DNA from: a virus | Virus record (IMG/VR): IMGVR_UViG_3300015265_000209 | Location: 1 to 37,737 of that record | Reading direction: 5' to 3' (one strand) | Length of the DNA: 37,737 nt | Shown here: positions 13,711 through 21,957 of the stretch, one piece after another | How positions within the stretch are numbered: position 1 is the stretch's first letter | How the letters are laid out: every line of letters begins with the position of its first letter | Notes under the pieces: model-generated | What the model saw: only the letters and a program-made list of their open reading frames with translations | Databases searched by the model: none | Told to the model about the DNA's origin: nothing | Program-made: the position numbers and the translations under genes

Positions 13711-14364
13711 ATGAGCACCGTACAGCTACAGGGATATCGCGAGCTAGTGGCTCGTATGGGGGCAGCTGGGCGCCGGCACATGCCGTTTGCCGTTGCCAAG
13801 GCACTGACACAGACTGCTTGGCAAACATCAGCTGCCGAGACTGCGCACATCAAGCAGGTGTTCGACAAGCCGACACCGTTTACTCAGCGCGCTGTAGGTG
13901 TGACGCCGGCCACCAAGGCCAAGCTGCAGGCGCGGATATTCGTCAAGGATGTGCAGGCCAAGTACCTGGCGGTTGAAGCCATCGGTGGCCGGCGCGCCTT
14001 CAAGACTTTTGAGGAGCGGTTTGCCAGCGGCGGTACGCCGCAGTTCGCACTACCTGGGCGCGGCGTGGGCCTGAACCAATACGGCAACATCACCAAGGCG
14101 AAGATCAAGAAGATCGCCGCCGACATCGAGACCTTCAACAGCAACAAGCGCTTCTTCAAGGGCGTGCCGAAGGGCGGCGGCCTGCCAATGGGCATCTACG
14201 CGCGGGCCAACAACAACAAACACATCACGACGCTGATCCGCTTCTCGACCGAAGCGACGTACAAGAAGCGCTTCGAGTTTAGCGCGGTGGCGAACGAGAC
14301 CATCACGAGCAACTTCGAAGCGAACCTGGTCAGTGCATGGGAAGCAGCGTTACGCAGCGGTTGA
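13711..14364 (+). CDS. Phage minor tail/neck-like protein (possible gpZ relative)
   Basis: The 217-aa protein begins with a helical region (YRELVARMGAAGRRHMPFAV) and continues KALTQTAWQTSAAETAHIKQ, VFDKPTPFTQRAVGVTPATK. The pattern ALTxTA...RPTPFTxxxxxVxPATK...V.KD resembles minor tail protein Z and related tail-completion proteins. The C-terminus is a basic beta-strand region. A GGAG ribosome binding site precedes the ATG. It lies on the opposite side of the cos-like region from the tail genes. The slot for gpZ between the head-tail joining and tail-terminator genes is empty, supporting displacement. The name is tentative; the gene itself is secure. Confidence 0.6.
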   Translation: MSTVQLQGYRELVARMGAAGRRHMPFAVAKALTQTAWQTSAAETAHIKQVFDKPTPFTQRAVGVTPATKAKLQARIFVKDVQAKYLAVEAIGGRRAFKTFEERFASGGTPQFALPGRGVGLNQYGNITKAKIKKIAADIETFNSNKRFFKGVPKGGGLPMGIYARANNNKHITTLIRFSTEATYKKRFEFSAVANETITSNFEANLVSAWEAALRSG

Positions 14365-14588
14365 GGTGCGTGCGCGGTCGTCGGCGCCGGTGATGGCGGG
14401 ACGCTGGCCGGTACGGGCGGCCCTGGCCGGGCCTCGGCGCCGATGGGGCCGGCCTTAAATTTTCCAGGGTCCTTCCGGGGGTATCCCCAGCATGGGTAAT
14501 TCGCGCCCCGATGTTCGCGCCGTTACAGAATTTCAAAAGGGGTAGTCACCCGGTAGTCAGTAGTCAGTAGTCACCAAGGGGTAGTCAG
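14365..14588. other. Candidate cos packaging region
   Basis: This is the only sizeable non-coding stretch next to the terminase genes, and its downstream end adjoins the Nu1-type small subunit gene, as in lambda. It contains a G+C-rich part with several inverted repeats, GGGG-TAT-CCCC symmetry at 14478-14488, a direct repeat TTCGCGCC (14500 and 14514), and a cluster of GTAGTCA heptamers. The exact cut site cannot be placed by eye. Confidence 0.5.
14542..14587 (+). repeat. Five GTAGTCA heptamers (candidate terminase-binding sites)
   Basis: Copies start at 14542, 14553, 14560, 14567 and 14581; the middle three are in direct tandem. Offsets are 11, 7, 7 and 14 bp. The last copy ends one base before the ATG of the small terminase gene, and its AAGGGG ribosome binding site overlaps the repeat edge. 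Confidence 0.75.
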
Positions 14589-15173
14589 ATGGCATTGATG
14601 GGATATCGCGAATACTCGCGGCACGCTGGCGTGACACTGCGCGCAGTGCAGAAGGCCATCGAAGCCGGCCACATCCTGGTCCAGGACGGCAAGAAAATCG
14701 ATTCCATGCAGGCCGACCGCGACTGGCGCAACAGCGCCGACGTGCTGCGACCTGTGCTCAGCGTAACACCGACCGAAAAACGCACGGTTTCCTCCGCTGC
14801 GCTTGCTGGCGAGGATTACGACGAATCTGACGCCCGAGGGGACGGGGACAGCGAACCCGCCGAGGCGGATGGGTCAACCACGGAGTACCGGACCCACCGC
14901 GCCGCGCGGGAAAAGTTCAGCGCGCTCAAGCAGGAGCTGGAGTACAAGCAGCTGGCCGGAGAGTTGATCCTGGTAGGTGAGGCGAAGCGGATCGCGTATA
15001 CGACGTTCCGCAATATCCGCGACTCGGTGCTCAACGTACCGGCGCGGTTGAAGGATCAGCTGGCAGCGGTAAGTGACGCGCACCAGTGCGAACGGATTAT
15101 GGAGGAAGCGCTTGCTGCCGCGCTGGCCGGCATTGATGTCACCAAGCTGTTGCAGGACCAAGAGGATGAATAA
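14589..15173 (+). CDS. Terminase small subunit (Nu1-like)
   Basis: This protein recognises the packaging site and recruits the large terminase. The N-terminus (MGYREYSRHAGVTLRAVQKA, IEAGHI) is a winged-helix DNA-binding domain like that of Nu1/DUF1441 proteins. An acidic linker (about residues 75-100) and a helical C-terminal assembly domain (REKFSALKQELEYKQLAGEL, NIRDSVLNVPARL) follow. At 194 aa it is similar to lambda Nu1 (181 aa). It directly abuts the large subunit gene: the TAA at 15171-15173 touches the next ATG. It follows the GTAGTCA repeats it may bind. Confidence 0.8.
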   Translation: MALMGYREYSRHAGVTLRAVQKAIEAGHILVQDGKKIDSMQADRDWRNSADVLRPVLSVTPTEKRTVSSAALAGEDYDESDARGDGDSEPAEADGSTTEYRTHRAAREKFSALKQELEYKQLAGELILVGEAKRIAYTTFRNIRDSVLNVPARLKDQLAAVSDAHQCERIMEEALAAALAGIDVTKLLQDQEDE

Positions 15174-17171
15174 ATGGGTGCAGTCGATGAATTCATCCGG
15201 TCGCTCAGTGAAGCGATAAAGCCGGACGACCGCATCCCCATTGCGCGGTGGGCCGAACGGTATAGGGTGCTGCCGCCGGATACGCCAGAACCTGGTCCCT
15301 GGCGCAATAGCCGCACGCCCTACCTGGTCGGCATCATGGACGCGCTGTCACCCGACAGTCCGTACCGTGAGGTCTACCTGAAGAAGGGCCATCAGTTGGG
15401 CGGCTCTGCATTGGGCGAGAACTTCATCGGCCACGCCATCACCTCGGCAGCCGGCAACATCCTGGCCGTGTTCGCCACGGTGGAGGATGGCGAGAAATGG
15501 AACCTGTCGCGCTTCGAGCCGATGCGGCAATCGACGCCCGAGCTGCGGCGCCGAATCCGGGACAAAGAGGTCAAGGGTTCCGACAACACGCAGCGCCGGA
15601 AGAAATTCCCCGGCGGATTCATGCAGATCGTCGGCGCGAACAGGCCGGGTGGCCTGAAATCCTCGACCATGCGCTACGTGCTGCTCGAGGAGATGGACGA
15701 GTACCTGGGAGACATCGGGAAACAGGGCGCGCCGGAAACGCTGGCCAAGAACAGGACTAGCAACTTCGGCCGCAAGGCGCGCATCTTCGGCAACAGCACG
15801 CCGACCATCGTCGGCAGCTCGCCGATCGACCGCAATTACCAGCGCGGCGACCAGCAGAAGTACATGGTGGCGTGTCCGGACTGTGGCGAGCGTCAGTTCT
15901 TCAAATGGTCGCAGATGAAGTGGCCGGATGACGAGCCGGAGAAAGCGCGTTACGCATGTGAGCAATGCTCGGTGCTCAGCACGGAGGCCGAGTGGAAGAC
16001 GCTCGGCTACGAGGGCGCATATTGGATGCCTACCGTGAAGGGTGAGCCAGGCGTCGCCAGCTTCCATCTACCGTCGCTGTACGCGCCACTTGGCTGGCGC
16101 CCTTGGGTTGAGCTGGCGGCTGACTTTATTGCAGCAAAGCCTGATCCGATCGCGCTCAAGGCTTTCATCAACAACATGCTAGCTGAGTGCTGGGAAGATT
16201 TGAGCGGGCAGATCAAAGGTGCTGAGATCGCCAAGCGGCGCGAGGGCTGGAACCTGCGCACGATCCCGCAGGGCTGCCTGGCGCTGGTAATGTCGGTGGA
16301 CGTTCAAGGCAACCGTCTGGAATACAAAATCCTCGGCTTCGGCCGCAACAAGAAGCACTGGGTTATCGACTACAACATCATCGATGGTGACCCCGCCAAA
16401 GAGGAGGTTTGGACTCGGCTGACAGCGTTGCGTGAACGTCCGCTGGTGAACTCTTTCGGTGTCTCGATGCGTGTGCAGACGTGTGCAATCGACTCCGGTG
16501 GACATCACACGCATGAGGTGTACCACTACGCCAGGCTGTATCGCCATGCGGGCGTGTTTGCGGTCAAGGGCGCGTCGTCGGCTGGCAAGCCGGTAATCGG
16601 TCGGCCGGTGCCGATGGACGTCAACCACAAGGGACGCGTTATCAAAGGCGGCGTGCAGCTTTGGCACGTCGGCACCGATACGGCCAAGTCGCTGCTGTTC
16701 AACTACATCGCCTCAGACGAGGAGTCGATACCGGAGGACCGCTTTATCCGATTCCCTGCAGGTCTGACCGACGATTACTTCGAGCAGCTGACGGCGGAGG
16801 TGTTCGACGCGGCGAAGTCGCAGTACCGCAAGCTGCCGGGGCGCCGCAACGAGGTCATCGATTTGTTCGTCTATGCGTTCGCTGCGGCGTATCACCCACT
16901 GCTGCGGCTGGACGTCATGCGTGACGCTGACTGGGCGCAGCTGGAGGCAATGATCGAACCGGTCAACGGCGACCTGTTTAGACAGCCGCTACCAGCGCCG
17001 GACGAGCAAGAGCCGAACAGTGCTATGCAGGATCACCAGGTGGCCGTCGCGGCGACGGCAGAAAATGAAGCACCGCCCGCGCCAGTCGTTACGGCCAGCG
17101 CGCCGGAAACACAACCCGAGCAACAGCCCGACAGCGATTGGCTGTCAGGCACTGATAACTGGCTGGATTAA
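15174..17171 (+). CDS. Terminase large subunit (GpA family)
   Basis: This is the motor and nuclease of DNA packaging, 665 aa (lambda gpA is 641). The N-terminal ATPase has a GpA-type P-loop region KKGHQLGGSALGE (70-82) and a Walker B-like YVLLEEMDEY (168-177). A zinc-binding module follows with C234, C237, C262 and C265. The nuclease part contains SVDVQGNRLEYKILGFG and later acidic positions. The C-terminal tail is rich in Pro, Ala and Gln and probably binds the portal. GpA together with a Nu1-type small subunit points to cos packaging with cohesive ends. A 14/16 match to the GTGCAGACGTCTGCAC palindrome lies at 16473-16488 within the gene. Confidence 0.95.
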   Translation: MGAVDEFIRSLSEAIKPDDRIPIARWAERYRVLPPDTPEPGPWRNSRTPYLVGIMDALSPDSPYREVYLKKGHQLGGSALGENFIGHAITSAAGNILAVFATVEDGEKWNLSRFEPMRQSTPELRRRIRDKEVKGSDNTQRRKKFPGGFMQIVGANRPGGLKSSTMRYVLLEEMDEYLGDIGKQGAPETLAKNRTSNFGRKARIFGNSTPTIVGSSPIDRNYQRGDQQKYMVACPDCGERQFFKWSQMKWPDDEPEKARYACEQCSVLSTEAEWKTLGYEGAYWMPTVKGEPGVASFHLPSLYAPLGWRPWVELAADFIAAKPDPIALKAFINNMLAECWEDLSGQIKGAEIAKRREGWNLRTIPQGCLALVMSVDVQGNRLEYKILGFGRNKKHWVIDYNIIDGDPAKEEVWTRLTALRERPLVNSFGVSMRVQTCAIDSGGHHTHEVYHYARLYRHAGVFAVKGASSAGKPVIGRPVPMDVNHKGRVIKGGVQLWHVGTDTAKSLLFNYIASDEESIPEDRFIRFPAGLTDDYFEQLTAEVFDAAKSQYRKLPGRRNEVIDLFVYAFAAAYHPLLRLDVMRDADWAQLEAMIEPVNGDLFRQPLPAPDEQEPNSAMQDHQVAVAATAENEAPPAPVVTASAPETQPEQQPDSDWLSGTDNWLD

Positions 17172-17173
17172 CT

Positions 17174-17395
17174 ATGGCATTCACACTGAGTCAACTAAAC
17201 GCGCTCGACAGCGCAATTGCGTCCGGCCAGTTGTCGGTCAACTACGACGGAAAAAGCATCACGTACCGCAGCGTGTCCGAGCTGATGAAGGCGCGCGACC
17301 TGGTGCGCTCCGAACTGATCGTCTCCGGTCAGCTCGGCACCGGGCCGCTGTCCAACCGTGGCCCGGCATCGCTAGCCACCTTCACCCGGGATTGA
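17174..17395 (+). CDS. Head-tail joining/connector protein, gpW family
   Basis: The 73-aa product (MAFTLSQLNALDSAIASGQL, YDGKSITYRSVSELMKARDL) has the length, order and spacing of gpW-family connectors. These stabilise packaged DNA and form the tail attachment site below the portal. It sits between the large terminase (2-bp gap) and portal (1-bp gap), the usual place. Confidence 0.85.
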   Translation: MAFTLSQLNALDSAIASGQLSVNYDGKSITYRSVSELMKARDLVRSELIVSGQLGTGPLSNRGPASLATFTRD

Positions 17396-17396
17396 T

Positions 17397-18848
17397 ATGA
17401 ACTTGATCGATGAACTGGTCAGCGTATTCAACCCGATGGCCGGCGTGCGGCGCGCCCAGGCGCGCATGGCGCTCGAGCACGCGCGCGGCTACGATGCAGC
17501 GAAGATAGGACGCCGCACTGCCGGCTGGGTAGCGGGTGGTGGTAGCGCCAACGCGGAGATCGGGCCGGCCTTGACACGCGTGCGCAATCGCTGCCGCGAC
17601 GTGGTGCGCAACAATGAATATGCCGGACGTGCCATCGACAGCCTGGTGGCCAATACCGTCGGTGACGGCATCACCGCCAAGGCCCCTGACCAGGAGCTGT
17701 GGAACGACTGGTGCGAATACTGCGACGCTGATGGCCAGCTCGACTTTGCCGGCCTGACCGAGCTGGCCCATCGCACGAGGCGCGAGAGTGGTGAGGTGCT
17801 GATCAGGTTCCGGCCCCGTCTCCCCGAGGATGGCTTGCGCGTGCCGCTGCAGTTGCAGGTGCTGGAACCGGACCATATCGACAACACGAAGAACGGGCCG
17901 CTGGCGAATGGCAACTTCGCGATCACGGGCATCGAGTTCAACTTGGTGGGCCAGCGCGTGGCCTACTGGTTGTATCCGGTTCATCCCGGCGAAGTCGCCA
18001 CATTCCGGCTCAATTCGCTTGAGAGCAAGCGCGTGCCGGCATCGGAGATCCTGCACTACTACCGCAAGCGCCGCCCGACTCAGGTGCGCGGTATGCCGGA
18101 GCTGGCGGTGTCGTTGCTGCGCCTGCGCGACCTGGCCGACTACGAGCAGGCCGAGCTGGTGCGCAAAAAGATCGAGGCCTGCTTCGTCGCCTTCGTGCGC
18201 ACCGACGACGCCAGCGCGCGCTTGGGTGCTGCAACCGCGCCAGTCAAGGGGCCAGTGCAGGAGAAGGTGGCGCCGGGGATGATCAAGTACCTCTCCAATG
18301 CCGAGGGCGTGGACTTCGGCAATCCGTCATCGAGCGGCGGCTACGGTGAGTACACCACCACGCAGCTGCAGGCCATCGCGGCCGGCGCCGGCGTGATGGT
18401 GTCGCAGATGACCGGCGACCTCTCGGGCTTCAATTACAGCAGCTACCGCGCCGGCCTGGTGGAGTTCCGCCAGCTGATCAAGGGAGAGCAGTGGCTGGCG
18501 TTGAAACCGATGGTGTTGGCGCCAATCGCGCGGCGCTTCCAGCAGGCGGCGCTGTTGGCCGGAGCGACCAAGAATCCGGTGCGGCCGTTCACCTGGAACA
18601 TGCCCAAGCTGCAATGGGTCGATCCGCTCAAGGACGTAATGGCGGAGAAAGAGGCAATTCGCGGCGGTTTAAAAACTCTCTCTGCGTCCATCCGCGAAAG
18701 CGGCGACGATCCCGAGGTGGTGTTCAAAGAGCGTTCAGCAGAGACCGAAAAGTTGCGCAGCCTTGGGATTGTCGTGGATTCGGACGCCGCCGTGTCGGCC
18801 AAGCTGCTCGACGCTGCAACCGTGGCGCAAATTTTCGGCACCGAGTAA
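17397..18848 (+). CDS. Portal protein, lambda GpB family
   Basis: The 483-aa product would form the dodecameric portal ring through which DNA enters the head. Recognisable lambda-portal features are RVRNRCRDVVRNNEYAGRAI, SGEVLIRFRP, EILHYYRKRRPTQVRGMPEL and MTGDLSGFNYSSYRAGLVEF, followed by a helical C-terminus. Lambda gpB is 533 aa, so the size is near normal. A C-terminal scaffold/protease partner follows as a separate gene. Shortly after the stop comes a strong intrinsic terminator, so the next gene probably depends on antitermination or on partial read-through. Confidence 0.93.
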   Translation: MNLIDELVSVFNPMAGVRRAQARMALEHARGYDAAKIGRRTAGWVAGGGSANAEIGPALTRVRNRCRDVVRNNEYAGRAIDSLVANTVGDGITAKAPDQELWNDWCEYCDADGQLDFAGLTELAHRTRRESGEVLIRFRPRLPEDGLRVPLQLQVLEPDHIDNTKNGPLANGNFAITGIEFNLVGQRVAYWLYPVHPGEVATFRLNSLESKRVPASEILHYYRKRRPTQVRGMPELAVSLLRLRDLADYEQAELVRKKIEACFVAFVRTDDASARLGAATAPVKGPVQEKVAPGMIKYLSNAEGVDFGNPSSSGGYGEYTTTQLQAIAAGAGVMVSQMTGDLSGFNYSSYRAGLVEFRQLIKGEQWLALKPMVLAPIARRFQQAALLAGATKNPVRPFTWNMPKLQWVDPLKDVMAEKEAIRGGLKTLSASIRESGDDPEVVFKERSAETEKLRSLGIVVDSDAAVSAKLLDAATVAQIFGTE

Positions 18849-18866
18849 GGCCGCCTTTTTCCACCA

Positions 18867-18902
18867 GCCCCGCAGGCATCAGCCTCGCGGGGCATTTTTT
18901 TT
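18867..18902 (+). terminator. Terminator-like hairpin ahead of the capsid gene
   Basis: GCCCCGC (18867-18873) pairs with GCGGGGC (18887-18893), followed by A and eight T residues. It ends 11 bp before the ATG at 18913, with the GAGGT ribosome binding site directly after it. Confidence 0.8.
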
Positions 18903-18912
18903 GAGGTACGCA

Positions 18913-20964
18913 ATGCCGCAACCTGAACAACAGCAGCACATCCAGCAGCTGCCGCTCATGGCGCGCGAAGCGCCTGTGACGGCGGTCAGCGCTGAAACCC
19001 GCACCGTTGACCTGGTGTGGAGCACTGGCTCCAGCGTTCTGCGCTGGGACTGGTACGCCGAGCGCTACTACAACGAGGTGTTGAGCCTGGAACCCGCACA
19101 CGTGCGCATGGCGCGCTTACAGTCGGGTCGCGCTCCGCTGCTCAATACCCACAGCCGCTGGGACCTGAGCAGTGTGCTCGGCGTGATCCGCACTGCCGAT
19201 CTGGCAGACGGCCAGGGCGTGGCCACTGCTGAATTTTCCAAGCGTGCGGATGTCGAGCCGTACTACCAGGATGTGGTCGACAAGATCATCGGCAACATCT
19301 CGGTGGGCTATACGGTGCATGCATTCGAGCGCATTCCGCCGACTAATCCTGGCGAGCTTTGGACCTACCTTGCTGTCGACTGGGAACCGACCGAGGCGTC
19401 GCTGGTGCCGATAGGCGCGGATGCGGATGCCGGCGTGCGCAGCATTGACCAGCAGCCGCCCAAGATGCCAGAAGGCCGGCTTAGTCCCTGCACTTTCACC
19501 ACCCGTAGTACCGAACCTACCCAACCACCGGCAGCCGCCGGTTCTACCACCCGAAAGGAAAACACCATGCCTGGTGAAAACACCACCCCGGCGGCGCAAC
19601 CGCCTGCCGTCTCGCAAACTGACCAGCGTGCCCTCGACCAGGCGCGTGCTGACGGCATGCGCGCCGAAGCCGAGCGCCAGTCGGGCATCCGCGAGGCGGT
19701 CACCCTCGGCGGTCTGGACGTCGCCTTTGCAGAGCAGCTCATTGCGCGCTCGGAACTGACGGCTGCCGATGCTGGCCTCGCCGTGCTGCGCGAGCAGGCC
19801 AAGCGCAGCGCCAATAACCCGACCCGCAGTGTCGCCAATATCCAAACCGTTACCGATGAAACGGACGTACGTCGCGCCGCGATCAGCGACGCGATCACGT
19901 TGCGCTGCAACCCGAATGCGGAAGTGCGCCGCAACGCAGAACGTGTCGAAGCTGCGCGCCAATATCGCGGCTTCAACCTGATCGACATGGCGCGTGCCAG
20001 TATCGAAGCGGCAGGTGGCAACACGCGCGGTCTGAGCCGTCGCGAAATCGCCGTGGTGGCGCTCAACCTCGATAACGACATGCGCGGTCGTGCCGGTATG
20101 CAATCGACGTCGGACTTCCCTGAAATCCTCGCCGGTACCGTCACTCGCACGCTGCGCGCGGCCTATCTGCAGCAGTCCCGTACCTTCACCGCATGGGCGC
20201 GTCAAACCACGGCGCCGGACTTCCGCCAGGTGGCGCGTACTCAGCTGTCGGAGTCGTCGGCATTTAAGAAAATCAACGAGGGCGGCGAGTACAAGGCGCT
20301 CACCTTCGGTGAAGGCGCCGAGAAATATGCGCTGTCGAAATTCGGCGGCATTGTCTCTATCACCTGGGAGGCGCTGGTCAACGACGACTTGGGCGCGTTC
20401 GAGCGTATTCCGGTTGCGCTCGCAGCTGAAGCCGCAGCGCTGGAAAGCGACATCGTGTATGGCCTGCTGACCAACAACCAGAAGATGTCCGATGGTAAGG
20501 CGCTGTTCCACGCTGATCACGGCAACCTGGCCGGCGCCGGCAGTGCGATCGATGAAGTCTCGCTGGGCGCCGCTCGCGCCGCCATGCGCAAGCAAAAGGG
20601 CTTGAAGGGCCGCGTGCTGAACTTGACCCCGTCTTACCTGATCGTTGGTCCGGACAACGAGACGGCGGCGAACAAGTACACCAGCGCCTCGTTCGTGGCT
20701 GCCAAGGCCAGCGACATTAACCCGAACTACAACACTTCCTTGGAAGTGGTGGTAGAAGCGCGTATCGAAGGCCGTGATTGGTTCATGTCCGCTGCCCCAG
20801 GGATGGTTGACACCATCGAATACGCCTATTTGGAAGGCGAGGAGGGCCTGTACACCGAACAGCGCCAGGGCTTCGAGGTGGATGGCTTGCAGATTAAAGC
20901 GCGCCACGCATTCGCTGCAGCTCCGATCGACTGGCGCGGTCTGTGGAAAACCCCCGGCGCCTAA
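18913..20964 (+). CDS. Prohead protease-major capsid protein fusion
   Basis: The 683-aa product joins two functions that are separate in most phages. Residues about 1-190 are a prohead protease domain (LLNTHSRWDLSSVLGVIRTA, FSKRADVEPYYQDVVDKII, GNISVGYTVH, DWEPTEASLVPIGADADAGV). A Pro/Thr-rich linker (about 195-235) leads to a delta-like helical scaffold region and an HK97-fold major capsid protein (about 400-683; ALTFGEGAEKYALSKFGGIV, FHADHGNLAG). The Asn/His catalytic environment of the protease is typical but I cannot assign the nucleophile with certainty. The true start is the ATG at 18913 with GAGGT upstream. A good internal ribosome binding site and ATG at 19567 could produce the capsid half alone. 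Confidence 0.9.
   Translation: MPQPEQQQHIQQLPLMAREAPVTAVSAETRTVDLVWSTGSSVLRWDWYAERYYNEVLSLEPAHVRMARLQSGRAPLLNTHSRWDLSSVLGVIRTADLADGQGVATAEFSKRADVEPYYQDVVDKIIGNISVGYTVHAFERIPPTNPGELWTYLAVDWEPTEASLVPIGADADAGVRSIDQQPPKMPEGRLSPCTFTTRSTEPTQPPAAAGSTTRKENTMPGENTTPAAQPPAVSQTDQRALDQARADGMRAEAERQSGIREAVTLGGLDVAFAEQLIARSELTAADAGLAVLREQAKRSANNPTRSVANIQTVTDETDVRRAAISDAITLRCNPNAEVRRNAERVEAARQYRGFNLIDMARASIEAAGGNTRGLSRREIAVVALNLDNDMRGRAGMQSTSDFPEILAGTVTRTLRAAYLQQSRTFTAWARQTTAPDFRQVARTQLSESSAFKKINEGGEYKALTFGEGAEKYALSKFGGIVSITWEALVNDDLGAFERIPVALAAEAAALESDIVYGLLTNNQKMSDGKALFHADHGNLAGAGSAIDEVSLGAARAAMRKQKGLKGRVLNLTPSYLIVGPDNETAANKYTSASFVAAKASDINPNYNTSLEVVVEARIEGRDWFMSAAPGMVDTIEYAYLEGEEGLYTEQRQGFEVDGLQIKARHAFAAAPIDWRGLWKTPGA
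19554..19569 (+). promoter_or_regulatory. Internal ribosome binding site and ATG within the protease-capsid fusion
   Basis: AAAGGAA (19554-19560), a short spacer and an in-frame ATG at 19567 lie exactly at the end of the low-complexity linker between the protease and the scaffold/capsid parts. Use of this start would give a 465-aa capsid precursor without the protease. Confidence 0.5.
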
Positions 20965-20975
20965 GCTTGTTCACC

Positions 20976-20999
20976 GGGTGCCTGCTAACTCAGGCGCCC
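20976..20999 (+). terminator. Terminator-like hairpin before the first decoration gene
   Basis: GGGTGCCTG (20976-20984) pairs with CAGGCGCCC (20991-20999) with one G-T wobble. The following T-run is poor, so it may be an mRNA-stabilising or processing hairpin rather than an efficient terminator. It ends 19 bp before the ATG at 21019. Confidence 0.45.
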
Positions 21000-21018
21000 A
21001 TATTTCCTTGGAGCCGCA

Positions 21019-21957
21019 ATGAAAAACTTTGTACAGCAGGGTAGTACCTTGACCCTGCCGGCGCCCTACGATGTCGTAAGCGGTGCTGGCTTTCAAGTCG
21101 GCGCGTTGTTTGCCGTTGCAATCGGCGGTGCAGCAGCGGGTGTACAGGTCGAGGGAGCGACTTGTGGCTTGTTCACGCTGCCGAAGTCAGATGCTCAGGC
21201 ATGGGCAGTGGGTGCGCGCATATACTGGGACGATGTCAACAAGCGGTGTGATAGCGACAGCGCGAAGGGCAATTTGATTGGCGTGGCCACGGTCGCGGCA
21301 GCGAACCCCTCCGCGTTAGGGTATGTCCGTTTGAACGGCAGTGCCGTCGCTAATGGCGGGTCTACAGCAACGGCACCAGGCCAGCCCGCTAAACCCGTGC
21401 TGACTGCGTTGGCTGGCGCCGTGAGTGTGGCCTGGACGCCCGGCGCCGCCGGCAGTACCGCGACCACCGGCAACATCTGGACCGACAGCAGCGGCAAGGT
21501 GACACCATTGACCACGAATCCGCAAGTGATCACCGCCTCGGCCGGTACTCCCTACACCGGTACCGTGACCACGCTGAACGCACAGGGACCTGGCCCGGCG
21601 TCGGTGCAGGCTAACTCGGTGACGCCGACGGCCGCACCCGCTACGCTGCGCACGTTCGAGACATTCGATGTCAACGGCAACAACACCAACACGTTCAACC
21701 GCGTGGCGGTAGCTGAGATGGGGCGCACCAGCCTGATCATTCGCAGCCCCGCTAGCAACACGGCACAGATCGCGCTGGGTTACCGCGATGCCGACAACCT
21801 CAACAATCCGAACCCCGACTTCAGCGCGCCTGTCCTGATCAACCCTGGCGAGGAAATGTTCAGCGACAACGACCAGATGCAGTATTACGCACGCCAGAAC
21901 GCTGCTACCGCCGTGACCGGCCAATATATAGAAGTTGAGAAAGTGATCACGCTATGA
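21019..21957 (+). CDS. Capsid decoration protein (DUF2190) with C-terminal Ig-like extension
   Basis: Residues 1-112 (MKNFVQQGSTLTLPAPYDVV, GFQVGALFAVA, AVGARIYWDDVNKRCDSDS, GYVRLNGSA) form a DUF2190-type head decoration/stabilising domain. Residues about 121-206 are a fibronectin-III/Ig-like module (PVLTALAGAVSVAWTPGAAG ... SVTP). The last 100 residues are a separate beta-rich domain of unknown kind (TSLIIRSPASNTAQIALGYR). A shorter paralogue without the extension lies at 23372. Ig-like extensions on head proteins are usually displayed on the particle surface. The start has a GGAG site. The end overlaps the propeller gene as ATGA, so the two are probably translated together. Confidence 0.8.
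   Translation: MKNFVQQGSTLTLPAPYDVVSGAGFQVGALFAVAIGGAAAGVQVEGATCGLFTLPKSDAQAWAVGARIYWDDVNKRCDSDSAKGNLIGVATVAAANPSALGYVRLNGSAVANGGSTATAPGQPAKPVLTALAGAVSVAWTPGAAGSTATTGNIWTDSSGKVTPLTTNPQVITASAGTPYTGTVTTLNAQGPGPASVQANSVTPTAAPATLRTFETFDVNGNNTNTFNRVAVAEMGRTSLIIRSPASNTAQIALGYRDADNLNNPNPDFSAPVLINPGEEMFSDNDQMQYYARQNAATAVTGQYIEVEKVITL

Noticed and set aside
19117-20907. 596-aa minus-strand open frame opposite the protease-capsid gene.
   Set aside because: Antisense shadow of a strongly conserved gene; the composition is unlike a real protein and no ribosome binding site or neighbours support it.
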